Positions 9,530 through 16,969 of a DNA stretch of 64,000 nucleotides are shown here, piece by piece; within the stretch, counting starts at the first letter, position 1; every line of letters begins with the position of its first letter. A program made the position numbers and the translations under genes. Below the pieces are notes generated by a model, which saw nothing but the letters and a program-made list of their open reading frames with translations, was not told the origin of the DNA and ran no database searches. Source of the DNA: Neiella litorisoli (GTDB lineage: Bacteria > Pseudomonadota > Gammaproteobacteria > Enterobacterales > Neiellaceae); contig NZ_JACXAF010000013.1 of NCBI RefSeq assembly GCF_014773395.1, positions 62,001 to 126,000 of the forward strand. Direction: 5' to 3'.

Positions 9530-9540
9530 CAGCAGCTGAC

Positions 9541-9999
9541 CTAGGGGGTCTCTTGTTGTTGAGCGGCTTTAGCTTGCTGCTGCTTAACGAGCGCTTGCTC
9601 GATAGGTCCTAGCAGGGCTTCAATGTCTTTGGCTTGCCAACTGCTGCGGCTGACGGCGCTTGAGTTTGCCGCTGTAAGAGTTTGTCGGTAGCTGACAATA
9701 TCAACAAATGCCTGATCGATATCAGCTTTTCGTAGATCGGAAGCATACGAGCGAAAGCCGCGAAGTTCGTCAAGGTCGCGCGCTAAGTCGGTGATCAGCA
9801 TTTGCTCAACATCGGCAAGCTGCGCTTGATCCAATGCTTGCTTCATGGCGAGTTTGTGGCGAATGTCTTTCAGCAGGGTTTGGACTTGGCTGGTGCCAAC
9901 ACCAGAGACCAGACTATCTACGGCGATGCGGCTCGCCCCAACAAAACAAACAAAGGCCAGAGCCATCCCGGCGATGACACCAGTAAATGTAATTTTCAT
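9541..9999 (-). CDS. Membrane-anchored protein of unknown function
   Basis: 152 residues. Residues 5-30 are a single hydrophobic segment (FTGVIAGMALAFVCFVGAS), either an uncleaved anchor or a signal peptide; the rest is Gln/Ala/Asp-rich and likely helical, ending in a QQQAKAAQQQ tail. No catalytic motif is recognised. The ATG follows GGA at a suitable distance. The stop is 11 bases before thpR, suggesting joint transcription. This gene is not part of the E. coli thpR-hrpB neighbourhood. Confidence 0.7.
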   Translation of the reverse strand: MKITFTGVIAGMALAFVCFVGASRIAVDSLVSGVGTSQVQTLLKDIRHKLAMKQALDQAQLADVEQMLITDLARDLDELRGFRSYASDLRKADIDQAFVDIVSYRQTLTAANSSAVSRSSWQAKDIEALLGPIEQALVKQQQAKAAQQQETP

Positions 10000-10060
10000 G
10001 TAAATTCCAACAAGTTAGTTGATGGCGATAAGTTTAGTGAATGGACTGGGGCGGGGCCAT

Positions 10061-10092
10061 AAAAAAACGAGGTCATTCGACCTCGTTTTTTG
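10061..10092 (-). terminator. Rho-independent terminator after the cold-shock gene (bidirectional shape)
   Basis: AACGAGGTC-ATTC-GACCTCGTT flanked by A run on one side and T run on the other. It ends the csp transcript on the minus strand; the tract is symmetrical, so it could act in both directions. Confidence 0.85.
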
Positions 10093-10120
10093 GCATCTTT
10101 GCGATTTGCGGACCGGCAAA

Positions 10121-10330
10121 TTACAGAGCTTCGATGTTCTCAGCTTGTGGACCTTTTTGGCCTTGGGTCACTGTGAACTGTACTTTCTGGCCTTCGGCTA
10201 GGGTTTTGAAACCGGTGCCTTTAATGGCGCTGAAGTGAGCGAATACGTCTGGGCCGCCTTCTTGTTCAATAAAGCCAAAGCCTTTTGATTCATTGAACCA
10301 CTTGACGGTGCCGGTTTTGATTTCTGACAT
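10121..10330 (-). CDS. Cold-shock domain protein (CspA family)
   Basis: 69 residues from ATG 10330, preceded by AAAGGA. A single OB-fold cold-shock domain with both RNA-binding motifs, KGFGFIE (RNP1) and VFAHFS (RNP2); acts as an RNA chaperone. The in-frame ATG at 10411 would add 27 atypical residues. Which paralogue (CspA, CspC, CspE or CspG) cannot be told. Long leader region upstream; strong terminator downstream. Confidence 0.95.
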   Translation of the reverse strand: MSEIKTGTVKWFNESKGFGFIEQEGGPDVFAHFSAIKGTGFKTLAEGQKVQFTVTQGQKGPQAENIEAL

Positions 10331-10640
10331 GGGATGTCCTTTAAACTCTTCGATAAAAATTGGTGCCTCGCGGCGTGGTGCTGAAATATTGCTCTTGGTA
10401 CTTATTTTCAATTTACGAAGGGCGCAAGGTCCATCAAAAGGTACGCCAACGGTCCATCGCAGTTTGGTGCATAAATATCAGGCAGACAATCAAGCATATC
10501 CGATTATAAGAGGCTAGCGGGGCGCGTCAATGTGTATTTGCCGTTATCAAGCCATAAATAATCGTTAATCTGTTGCTTTAGCGATGACTTTTGGCGATCT
10601 CGTCCTTAGACTAGCCCTTGGTTTTAACAGCATTTTTATC
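10331..10640. other. Intergenic region between csp and hrpB (long csp leader)
   Basis: 310 bases with no supported gene. The part next to csp is likely its 5' untranslated leader; long structured leaders are known for cspA-type mRNAs and confer cold-inducible translation. No convincing -35/-10 pair could be fixed on either strand, and hrpB has no clear Shine-Dalgarno sequence in front of its ATG. Confidence 0.4.
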
Positions 10641-13109
10641 ATGAACACTGATCTCCCAGTGGCCCAAATAGCTGATCAAGTGGGCCAAGCCATTGCCGCC
10701 GAACGTGATGTCATCCTGACTGCTCCAACTGGATCAGGTAAGTCGACATTGCTACCACTATTGTTGCTTCAACAAGCTGAATTTAAAAATAAAAAGATAA
10801 TTATGCTGGAGCCAAGACGGCTCGCAGCCAGTTCGGTGGCTCAGTATATGGCGGCGCAGCTGGGGGAATCGGTTGGGCAACAGGTTGGCTACCATATTCG
10901 GCAACAAAAAAAGCAATCAGCGCAAACTCGGCTGATGGTCGTGACCGAAGGGATTTTGACTCGACTATTACAGCATGATCCTGAGTTGGCTGATTATGAT
11001 TTAGTCATTTTTGACGAATGCCATGAGCGAAATCTCAATGCTGATTTGGCATTTGCCTTGTGCCTCGACGCCCAGCAAGGGCTGCGTGACGACCTCCGTT
11101 TGATGATGATGTCGGCCACATTGGACGTTGACGCCTTTCAGCGTTGTCTGCCAGCGGCCGCATTGATTGGCTGTGACGGTCGGCAATTCCCCGTTCATCT
11201 TCATTATCGTATGCGCGACAGCCACATGCCTTGGTTGCCACAGTGTTTTGCTTTGCTCAAACAAGCGCTCAATGAACAAAGCGAGGGTGATGTACTGGTG
11301 TTTGTCCCAGGCCTGCGGGAAATTAAGCAATTGCTTGCATGGGCCGCTGAGGAGCCCGAATTGCACGCCAGCTTTGACTGGCTGCCGTTGTATGGTGATT
11401 TATCCCACGCCGAGCAACAGCGGATCTTTCAGCCCGGTGAGCAGCGGCGGGTGATTGTCGCGACCAATATTGCTGAAACCTCGATCACCTTGCCGCGGGT
11501 TAAAACCGTGGTCGATAGCGGATTTGAGCGCGCCATGCGTTTTGTGAGCAGTGCCAATGCTGGCCGTTTGCAAACTCGGCAGATTAGTCGGGCATCGGCT
11601 AAGCAGCGTGCTGGTCGGGCAGGCCGTGTTGCCGAGGGGCATTGCTACCGTCTGTGGTCAGAACAACAGCAGCAAAGCTTTGAGCCAGCGATCGTGCCTG
11701 AAGTGACCTATGCTGAACTGACTCAACTAGCACTAGAGTTGGCCCAGTGGGGGATCACTGAGTTAGACCAGCTGACCTGGCTGACACCGCCTAATGGCGG
11801 CCTTTGGCAGCATGGCAAGCAACAGTTGCAATGGCTCGGTGCGATTGATCGTCAGGGCAATATCAACAATCACGGCCGCGCGATGCTGCAACTTGGGCTG
11901 TCGCCACGGCTTGCTCACTTACTGGTGCTGGGGGCGGAGCAAGGCGATTCATTACTTGCTGCGGCTTGTTATGGTGCGGCATTACTCGAACAGCGGGCGA
12001 ATCGCTCGGTGGAGTTTTTGGCCCGATTGGATAGTGCGATTAAGCAGTCGTCCCGAGCCGTTGATCAGCAGGCTCGGCAATGGTTCAAGCGAGCCGGTGG
12101 TCGCCAGTGGCCCAGCCAGCTTTCGACCGCCGGTTTCGATGCTTTGTTACTTCGAGCCTTTCCTGATCGGGTGGCAAAACAACGTCACAATAACAGCTAC
12201 AGCACTAGTGATGGCATTGGTGTGCAACTTGCGACTGACGATCCGTTGCAGCGCGCTAAGTGGTTGTTGGTGTTGCAGCATCAACTCAGCGAGCATCATG
12301 CTGATAGTTGGATCCGAGCGGCCATTGAAATTTCTCCCCAGCTGATCCAGCAGCATTTGAGCGACTTTATTATCGAGCAGGACGTGGTTGACTGGGATGA
12401 TGACAAAGCCCGAGTGATTGGTCGTCGAGAACAAAAGTTAGGCCGCTTGGTGTTAACCAGCAGCCCGCTGAGCGATATGGCCAGCGATCAAATAGGGGCG
12501 GCGTTGTGCCAGTGGGTGAGACGCAAAGGATTAGCTGTGTTGAATTGGTCGACGCCTGCCAGCAATCTCATTCAGCGCATTCAATTGGCCAAACAGTGGC
12601 AAGTTGCTGGTAGTGATGATTGGCCAGACTTCACCACTGACGGCTTACTCAATACCCTTGAGCTGTGGTTGTTGCCTTACTTGCCTGGTGTTCGCAGCCA
12701 CAAGGAACTGCAGCAATTAGATTTACTACAGCTGCTGCGCGCATATTTGGGGTTTCAAGCATCTCAGCAGCTTGATCAAACGTTACCGACGTCATTCACC
12801 ACGCCACTCGGGCGGCAGGTCGCGATTGCTTATGACGATAACGGTGGGGCGAAAGTCGCTGTGCCAATGCAAGAAATGTATGGCTTCAATCAGCAAGTGC
12901 TATTGGCGGAAGGTCGCTGCCAATTGGCATTTGAGCTGTTGTCACCGGCGAAACGTCCAGTGCAATTAACCCAGAATCTGCCGCAGTTTTGGCAAGGTTC
13001 ATACAAGGAAGTGCAAAAAGAAATGAAAGGTCGTTATCCGAAACACCTGTGGCCTGATGATCCAGCCAATACAGCACCAACGAGGAAGACCAAGCGACAT
13101 TTGCAATAG
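10641..13109 (+). CDS. hrpB: ATP-dependent RNA helicase HrpB
   Basis: DEAH-box helicase of about 822 residues (E. coli 809). Motifs in order: TAPTGSGKST (Walker A), EPRRLAA (Ia), DECHERN (DEAH-type box II), MMSATLD (III), ATNIAETSITLP (V), QRAGRAGR (VI), followed by the HA2/ratchet and HrpB C-terminal domains. Start chosen at ATG 10641 (MNTDLPVAQIADQ); the in-frame ATG at 10584 adds residues not typical of the family. Physiological RNA substrate is unknown. Order hrpB-mrcB as in E. coli is interrupted here by about 3.9 kb of accessory genes. Confidence 0.95.
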   Translation: MNTDLPVAQIADQVGQAIAAERDVILTAPTGSGKSTLLPLLLLQQAEFKNKKIIMLEPRRLAASSVAQYMAAQLGESVGQQVGYHIRQQKKQSAQTRLMVVTEGILTRLLQHDPELADYDLVIFDECHERNLNADLAFALCLDAQQGLRDDLRLMMMSATLDVDAFQRCLPAAALIGCDGRQFPVHLHYRMRDSHMPWLPQCFALLKQALNEQSEGDVLVFVPGLREIKQLLAWAAEEPELHASFDWLPLYGDLSHAEQQRIFQPGEQRRVIVATNIAETSITLPRVKTVVDSGFERAMRFVSSANAGRLQTRQISRASAKQRAGRAGRVAEGHCYRLWSEQQQQSFEPAIVPEVTYAELTQLALELAQWGITELDQLTWLTPPNGGLWQHGKQQLQWLGAIDRQGNINNHGRAMLQLGLSPRLAHLLVLGAEQGDSLLAAACYGAALLEQRANRSVEFLARLDSAIKQSSRAVDQQARQWFKRAGGRQWPSQLSTAGFDALLLRAFPDRVAKQRHNNSYSTSDGIGVQLATDDPLQRAKWLLVLQHQLSEHHADSWIRAAIEISPQLIQQHLSDFIIEQDVVDWDDDKARVIGRREQKLGRLVLTSSPLSDMASDQIGAALCQWVRRKGLAVLNWSTPASNLIQRIQLAKQWQVAGSDDWPDFTTDGLLNTLELWLLPYLPGVRSHKELQQLDLLQLLRAYLGFQASQQLDQTLPTSFTTPLGRQVAIAYDDNGGAKVAVPMQEMYGFNQQVLLAEGRCQLAFELLSPAKRPVQLTQNLPQFWQGSYKEVQKEMKGRYPKHLWPDDPANTAPTRKTKRHLQ

Positions 13110-13122
13110 CCGCTAATCGCTG

Positions 13123-13157
13123 GGGTGGATTGTTGCATTCACTGCAACTATCCATCC
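13123..13157 (+). terminator. Hairpin after hrpB, weak terminator candidate
   Basis: GGATtGTTGCA - TTCAC - TGCAACtATCC with one mismatch, extended by GG/CC outside. A short T run (ATTTTT) comes only about 14 bases later, so termination is uncertain; it may equally be leader structure for the following small genes. Confidence 0.35.
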
Positions 13158-13237
13158 TAAAACGCGCTATTTTTCACCCGTCAACGGCTCTCTACCATGA
13201 ACATCTTCAAATCATTAATGAAGTTAGGGAGTTTGAA

Positions 13238-13324
13238 ATGACAACAATTAATGGCTTCAACATGCCGGATCACAATTGGCATCCGCATCGTTGTGGGTAC
13301 TCAATGGCGGGGAGGTTGATGTGA
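13238..13324 (+). CDS. Candidate 28-residue leader peptide
   Basis: ATG 13238 is preceded by AGGGAG at good spacing and encodes 28 residues (starts MTTINGFNMPDHNW, ends SMAGRLM). Its TGA stop overlaps the ATG of the next gene by one base (TGATG at 13322-13326), and the Shine-Dalgarno of that next gene lies inside this reading frame. This is the layout of a coupled leader or a very small operon partner. Two His, one Cys and several Asn/Asp are present; no family is recognised. Confidence 0.5.
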   Translation: MTTINGFNMPDHNWHPHRCGYSMAGRLM

Positions 13325-13593
13325 TGTCGCTTAACTTTGCCGCGATACAATTGCTCGCTGATTTAGATGAGGCAGGCAGCATTGATGAGTTAGCCGCTAA
13401 TCGAGGTATTAGCCGAACCGCTGCATTTGCCGAGTTAAAGGAGTTAGATCTGACGGCTCCAGCGGTCTGGCTACGTGTCGATTCACCCGTGCAGCATGTT
13501 GAGTTAACGGCGATGGCTCGGCGTTATCTAGCGCAATTACAACAGCCACTGGTCAATGCCCAGCAAATGAACTTGTCGAAACTGATCGGTTAG
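13324..13593 (+). CDS. Small helix-turn-helix protein of unknown target
   Basis: 89 residues from ATG 13324, with GGGGAGG 8 bases upstream. The middle (ADLDEAGSIDELAANRGISR then FAELKELD) looks like a winged HTH similar to the DNA-binding head of LysR or ModE proteins, but there is no effector domain, so this is a stand-alone DNA-binding unit. The start overlaps the stop of a 28-residue frame. Convergent with the LysR gene at 13635-14540. Function unknown. Confidence 0.65.
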   Translation: MSLNFAAIQLLADLDEAGSIDELAANRGISRTAAFAELKELDLTAPAVWLRVDSPVQHVELTAMARRYLAQLQQPLVNAQQMNLSKLIG

Positions 13594-13634
13594 GACACTG
13601 ATCGGTTAGAACAATGCGAGCGCCATCGCAGGTA

Positions 13635-14540
13635 TCAGGTCAGCAAATGATCGATTGCTTTGGGCAGCTCGCTCTCTAAATATTGCAGTAACAGGCGAAC
13701 GCGCTCTGGCATGTATCGTCGTGATGGGTAAAGCGCGTAGAGCGGCGCTTTCATTTTATAGCGACCATTAAACAGCTCCACTAATTCGCCGTTTTCTAAT
13801 GGCTCTTTGACATGAATATCCGATAGCCGAGCAACGCCGGCGCCACTTTTGGTCAGGGCCAACATGCCTTGAGGTGAGTCGGTAATCACACTCGGGGTTA
13901 ATTCCACGCAGTATTCGTTGTCCGCATCCTTGAAGTACCACTTGGGCTCTTCGCCGTGAACAAGCTCGCGAAATACGATGTCGTGTTCGGCCAGATCATG
14001 GGGGGTGTTCGGCGTGCCTGCCTGTGCCAGATAATCTGGGCTGGCATAGTAACCGCCAGGAATGTCGCAGATCTTTTTAGCAATTAAACTGGAATCTTCC
14101 AATGCGCCCGCTTGAAACAGCAAATCGAAGCGCTTGTCATCGCCCAAAGGGGCATTATCGTCGCGCGACAGCAGTTCAAGGGAAATGTTGGGAAAGTCTT
14201 TGCGGAACTGGGTGACCCAGCGGGCGAAGACGTGAAATAGCAGGCTCGGCGCATAGATCGTGATTCGGCCCGACGCTGTGGCTTGTTCTGTTGCCACCTC
14301 ATTTTGAATACGGGCAATATCATCAAGAATGGTTTTTGCGCGCTGATAAAAGACTTCACCTTGCTGAGTAAGGTGAAGCGCCCGAGTCGTTCGATTTAGC
14401 AGGCGAACTTTGAGGCTGTCTTCGAGTTCTTTAACCCGCCGACTGACCGTGCTTTTGGGCATGTCGCAATAGTCGCCCGCCTTGGTAAAGCTACCTAGCT
14501 CGGCCACTACAACAAACAGCTCCATGTCTTCTAACTTCAT
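13635..14540 (-). CDS. LysR-family transcriptional regulator (CrgA/DsdC-like subgroup)
   Basis: 301 residues. N-terminal HTH (residues 1-60: MKLEDMELFVVVAELGSFTKAGDYCDMPKSTVSRRVKELE, interrupted here only for brevity) followed by RLLNRTTRALHLTQQG and an effector-binding domain with ASGRITIYAP and YALYPSRRYMPERVRLLLQYL, wording common to the large LysR subgroup that controls oxidoreductases and efflux. No divergent target lies next to it. ATG is preceded by GTGGGA; TATAGT about 45 bases upstream could be its -10. Confidence 0.88.
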   Translation of the reverse strand: MKLEDMELFVVVAELGSFTKAGDYCDMPKSTVSRRVKELEDSLKVRLLNRTTRALHLTQQGEVFYQRAKTILDDIARIQNEVATEQATASGRITIYAPSLLFHVFARWVTQFRKDFPNISLELLSRDDNAPLGDDKRFDLLFQAGALEDSSLIAKKICDIPGGYYASPDYLAQAGTPNTPHDLAEHDIVFRELVHGEEPKWYFKDADNEYCVELTPSVITDSPQGMLALTKSGAGVARLSDIHVKEPLENGELVELFNGRYKMKAPLYALYPSRRYMPERVRLLLQYLESELPKAIDHLLT

Positions 14541-14589
14541 GTTCCCACGCTCTTTTTACTTATCCATAAGCTACTATAGTACGCCTTGA

Positions 14590-14859
14590 TTAAGAGTGAT
14601 CGGCAAATAACTGATCAAGCTGGAGCCATTCATTAGCTGCTCTGTCCGATACTTTTGGGGAGGTTGAGCTGGCGTCTGCTTGAGCGCCATGGTGATGTTC
14701 TGCTGCCGTTGGCCAAGTCCCATTCACTGTTTGTTGCGTTAGCGATTGCTGCTGAACGCTCAATTGCTCATCATCCAGCTGGATATCAGTAGCATGGGCT
14801 AAATAAGTGATCAGGCCGGTGGCCACAAAGATTGTTTTGCAGGTATTTATCCAGTTCAT
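14590..14859 (-). CDS. Small exported protein of unknown function
   Basis: 89 residues. A plausible signal peptide (NTCKTIFVATGLITYLAHA, cleavage about residue 23) precedes a polar, Gln/His/Ser-rich mature part of about 66 residues that includes EHHHG. No strong ribosome site is seen before the ATG. It lies 49 bases upstream of the LysR gene in the same direction. Reality rests mainly on the signal-peptide pattern; no family recognised. Confidence 0.5.
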   Translation of the reverse strand: MNWINTCKTIFVATGLITYLAHATDIQLDDEQLSVQQQSLTQQTVNGTWPTAAEHHHGAQADASSTSPKVSDRAANEWLQLDQLFADHS

Positions 14860-14959
14860 CGCGGGGTATTTTTTATTGTGTAGTGATGTGTCTACTCTAC
14901 TGCTCGATGAGTTGTTTGAATGCTGGGAAAACTACCAGTCCGATACCCAAAAAATACTG

Positions 14960-14987
14960 AAAATAAACAAGCCGGCAGAAGCCGGCC
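14960..14987 (-). terminator. Terminator after the interrupted exported-protein gene
   Basis: On the minus strand GCCGGC-TTCT-GCCGGC followed by TTGTTTATTT. Lies about 50 bases beyond the stop of the broken gene at 15039. Confidence 0.65.
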
Positions 14988-15396
14988 CGTGTTGTTGTTA
15001 GTTGTTTTATTCCACGTTGATGTTGAGCTGTGGACCACTTATTGAGTCAACTCAAGTTCCAGCTCCATGATCTGACCCGTTTCCAGCATCGGCAGTACGT
15101 TGGCGGTGCGCTCCAGCAATTGCTCACAAGCCGAGCCATTTGGGTGTGCCACTGCATACTCGTAATAGGCCCGATGTGCTGGTTGTTGCAGCTCGCTCCA
15201 ATTGATTTCGCCAGGTGCAGCAACAGTCTCACCATTGGCAAAAGCAGACAATTTAGCGATTTCGACAAACTTGTCTTTTTCAATGTTGGTGCCACAAAAC
15301 TCATTCATGTAGATGGCTTTGCCGGCCGTATTAATCATGTATTGCTCGGTCTCGGTATGCTCGCTGGCGGTTGCCGTAGCGAATGAGCTGATACTA

Positions 15397-15660
15397 GGGG
15401 CTGTTGAGCTTCACTGTATATTTTTGCAGCACTTTATGGGTGATTTAGGCAAGAAAGCGATTGCGAAGTTGACTGGCCGTCAATAAGTCATCGCTGACGC
15501 CGAATAAATTGCCCATAAATGCTGCCCAAAGGGTTTGCCAAAACACTCATTTCGCTGCGTCGCTCGCTATTTGTATAGATCCCTATACGGCATAGCTCGC
15601 TCCTTGCTCAAAAGAGTGTTTTGGACGAACAAAATTTATACCGTGAAGCTCAACAGCCCC
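15397..15660. mobile_element. 264-bp MITE-like non-autonomous element
   Basis: Ends are 24-base terminal inverted repeats with one mismatch: GGGGCTGTTGAGCTTCAC at 15397 and its complement ending at 15660. No transposase is encoded. It carries two further inverted repeats: 15426-15450 against 15499-15525 (GCAGCA..TTTATGGG / CCCATAAATGCTGC) and a long hairpin at 15538-15624. The flanks suggest a two-base TA duplication, with one copy changed to GA. The ends recall IS-family termini starting GGGGCTGTTG, but the parent element is not identified. Confidence 0.75.
15538..15624. repeat. Imperfect hairpin inside the MITE-like element
   Basis: Outer arms CCAAAACACTC (15538-15548) and GAGTGTTTTGG (15614-15624) are perfect complements; the centre is the palindrome GTATAG-ATCC-CTATAC (15573-15588) with AGCGAGC-type imperfect pairing between. 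Transcribed, this would fold into a long hairpin. Confidence 0.8.
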
Positions 15661-15870
15661 TCGCAATAATTGACAGCAAAGCGATGCGAGAGCGGTTTGT
15701 GGTTGGCTTAGTCATGGTGTTCTCCAAATAATTGAGTGTGTTGGTCACTGATGAGGCAAGTTTAGGCGCAAATTCGATGATGAAAAATGGCGGTTGCTGA
15801 GACGAACTGTGCCACTTATTGCAACAATGACTTTCGGTTGTGGTCGCGACGGTTGGTGGCTAAGTCGCCA

Positions 15871-15906
15871 ATAAAAAGCCCCCAGTCACGTCATGACGGA
15901 GGGCTT
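15871..15906 (-). terminator. Terminator after the DUF4136 lipoprotein gene
   Basis: Minus strand AAGCCC ... GGGCTT stem with an imperfect inner part (TCCGTCA / TGACTGG) followed by TTTTTATT. Lies 23 bases beyond the stop. Confidence 0.7.
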
Positions 15907-15928
15907 CTCGTGGTTGAGCTGTGGGCCT

Positions 15929-16510
15929 TTACCAGCCTGGAACTTCAGCCAGCATGGCATCGACATATTGATCAATGGTGTCCATCCGCTCTTGTTGGGT
16001 CGGCGATGACTTCAATTTTTTGGCGCCAATACCGCGCCAAACGACCATGTTGTTCTCTGGGCTAACGAAATCAATGAGCAGCTGGCCTTCGGTAAATTGA
16101 CGTACCTGAATGTCGCTGCCAACACCATAGCCCCAAGCATGGCGGTGATGGCCGCGATAAAGACCGCGGTGGTGATTAAACCCTGTGTTATAGCTTGTGA
16201 CTCGAGTTTTATCCTCGCTGGTGACGTAATAAGACACCAGAATATCGGCTTGATCGGCTGGCACTTCAGTCATGCCGCGGTTGCTCAAGTGCGTTCTGAG
16301 CGACTCATTGATGCGTTGCTCCGTCAGACTTTCTCCCGGCTGGCCGGCATAGGTGTCGTTGTTAATCGGCACCATTGAAAAGGTGCTCAGGTGCGCAAAG
16401 TTGTAGCCATTAGCATAATCTGCTTCGACTTTAGGACTGCTAGCGCAACCCGATAAAACCAATGCAGCTGCAGCCATTATTATTCCGCCAAGAGAGTTTC
16501 GCTTTTTCAT
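15929..16510 (-). CDS. DUF4136 family outer-envelope lipoprotein
   Basis: 193 residues from ATG 16510 (GGAGG 8 bases upstream); an upstream in-frame ATG at 16567 is rejected. Signal peptide with lipobox LSGC (residues about 19-22), so it is anchored by lipid. DUF4136 pattern: YDF-like opening DYANGYNFAHLSTFSMVP, INESLRTHLSNRGM, DILVSYYVTSEDK, a His/Gly-rich stretch HHRGLYRGHHRHAWGYGVG and GQLLIDFVSPENNMVVWRGIG. Role unknown. The lipobox is followed by ASS, not Asp at +2, predicting outer-membrane sorting. Confidence 0.88.
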   Translation of the reverse strand: MKKRNSLGGIIMAAAALVLSGCASSPKVEADYANGYNFAHLSTFSMVPINNDTYAGQPGESLTEQRINESLRTHLSNRGMTEVPADQADILVSYYVTSEDKTRVTSYNTGFNHHRGLYRGHHRHAWGYGVGSDIQVRQFTEGQLLIDFVSPENNMVVWRGIGAKKLKSSPTQQERMDTIDQYVDAMLAEVPGW

Positions 16511-16674
16511 GATTGTCGCCTCCACTGAACTCTGTAATAAAGATGGCCGCGGGTGCTTCGCCGCCACTTGATGTATTCAACGAGGCAAATGATAGGGTAC
16601 AAGTTAGCGATGAAAAATCAGCGAAAATGAAATGGGTTGTTTCATTAAATGAGACAAACCTCGGATGGGCGGTT

Positions 16675-16839
16675 TTACTTGGCCTCGAACCCGTCTGGCA
16701 GCAGTGCGCCAGCCTGACAGGCGGCTTCTACTTCTGCAGTGGTGCCTAGTTTTTGCGGAACTGTTGGCGCCATGCGCTGCTCAATCAGATGAAATTCCAG
16801 CTCAATGGCATTGTCATCACCTTCAATCACGATCATCAT
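16675..16839 (-). CDS. 54-residue small protein of unknown function
   Basis: ATG 16839 with GGAG 6 bases upstream encodes 54 residues (MMIVIEGDDNAIELEFHLIE..., ending ALLPDGFEAK) with TAA at 16675. The frame is acidic, soluble in character and has no membrane segment. A good ribosome site and non-random composition support it; length is below common gene-calling cut-offs. It is divergent from mrcB (131 bases apart). No family recognised. Confidence 0.5.
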   Translation of the reverse strand: MMIVIEGDDNAIELEFHLIEQRMAPTVPQKLGTTAEVEAACQAGALLPDGFEAK

Positions 16840-16969
16840 AAGTGCTCCGATAGTTGTTTAATTTGATTATTACTACGTCAATAGACCGAGTTTTGTTTAA
16901 AAAATATTCAGTCATGACGCTCAATTCAGGAGCTACGTTGTTGCTATTTTCACGGACTGACACCGCCTT

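Larger units (their letters stand above)
15039..15715 (-). pseudogene. Exported small protein, signal peptide split by a 264-bp MITE-like element
   Basis: The 5' part begins at ATG 15715 (GGAG 7 bases upstream) and reads MTKPTTNRSRIALLSIIA before it runs into the element and stops after three more codons. The 3' part resumes at 15394 as SISSFATATASEHTETEQY and continues to the stop at 15039 (last residues LELELTQ). Joining the parts across a TA-type site gives a 136-residue protein with an intact signal peptide ending ATATAS. The mature part has two cysteines (NEFCGTN and GSACEQL), which might form a disulphide. Without the insertion it would be a small periplasmic protein; function unknown. 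A remnant starting at ATG 15338 would lack the signal. Confidence 0.75.

Noticed and set aside
10019-10238. Plus-strand frames over the cold-shock gene
   Set aside because: Shadow of csp and its terminator; no ribosome site.
14807-15001. Plus-strand 64-codon frame
   Set aside because: Overlaps the signal peptide region of the exported gene and a terminator; composition looks random.
15787-16065. Plus-strand 92-codon frame
   Set aside because: Mostly antisense to the DUF4136 gene and its terminator.
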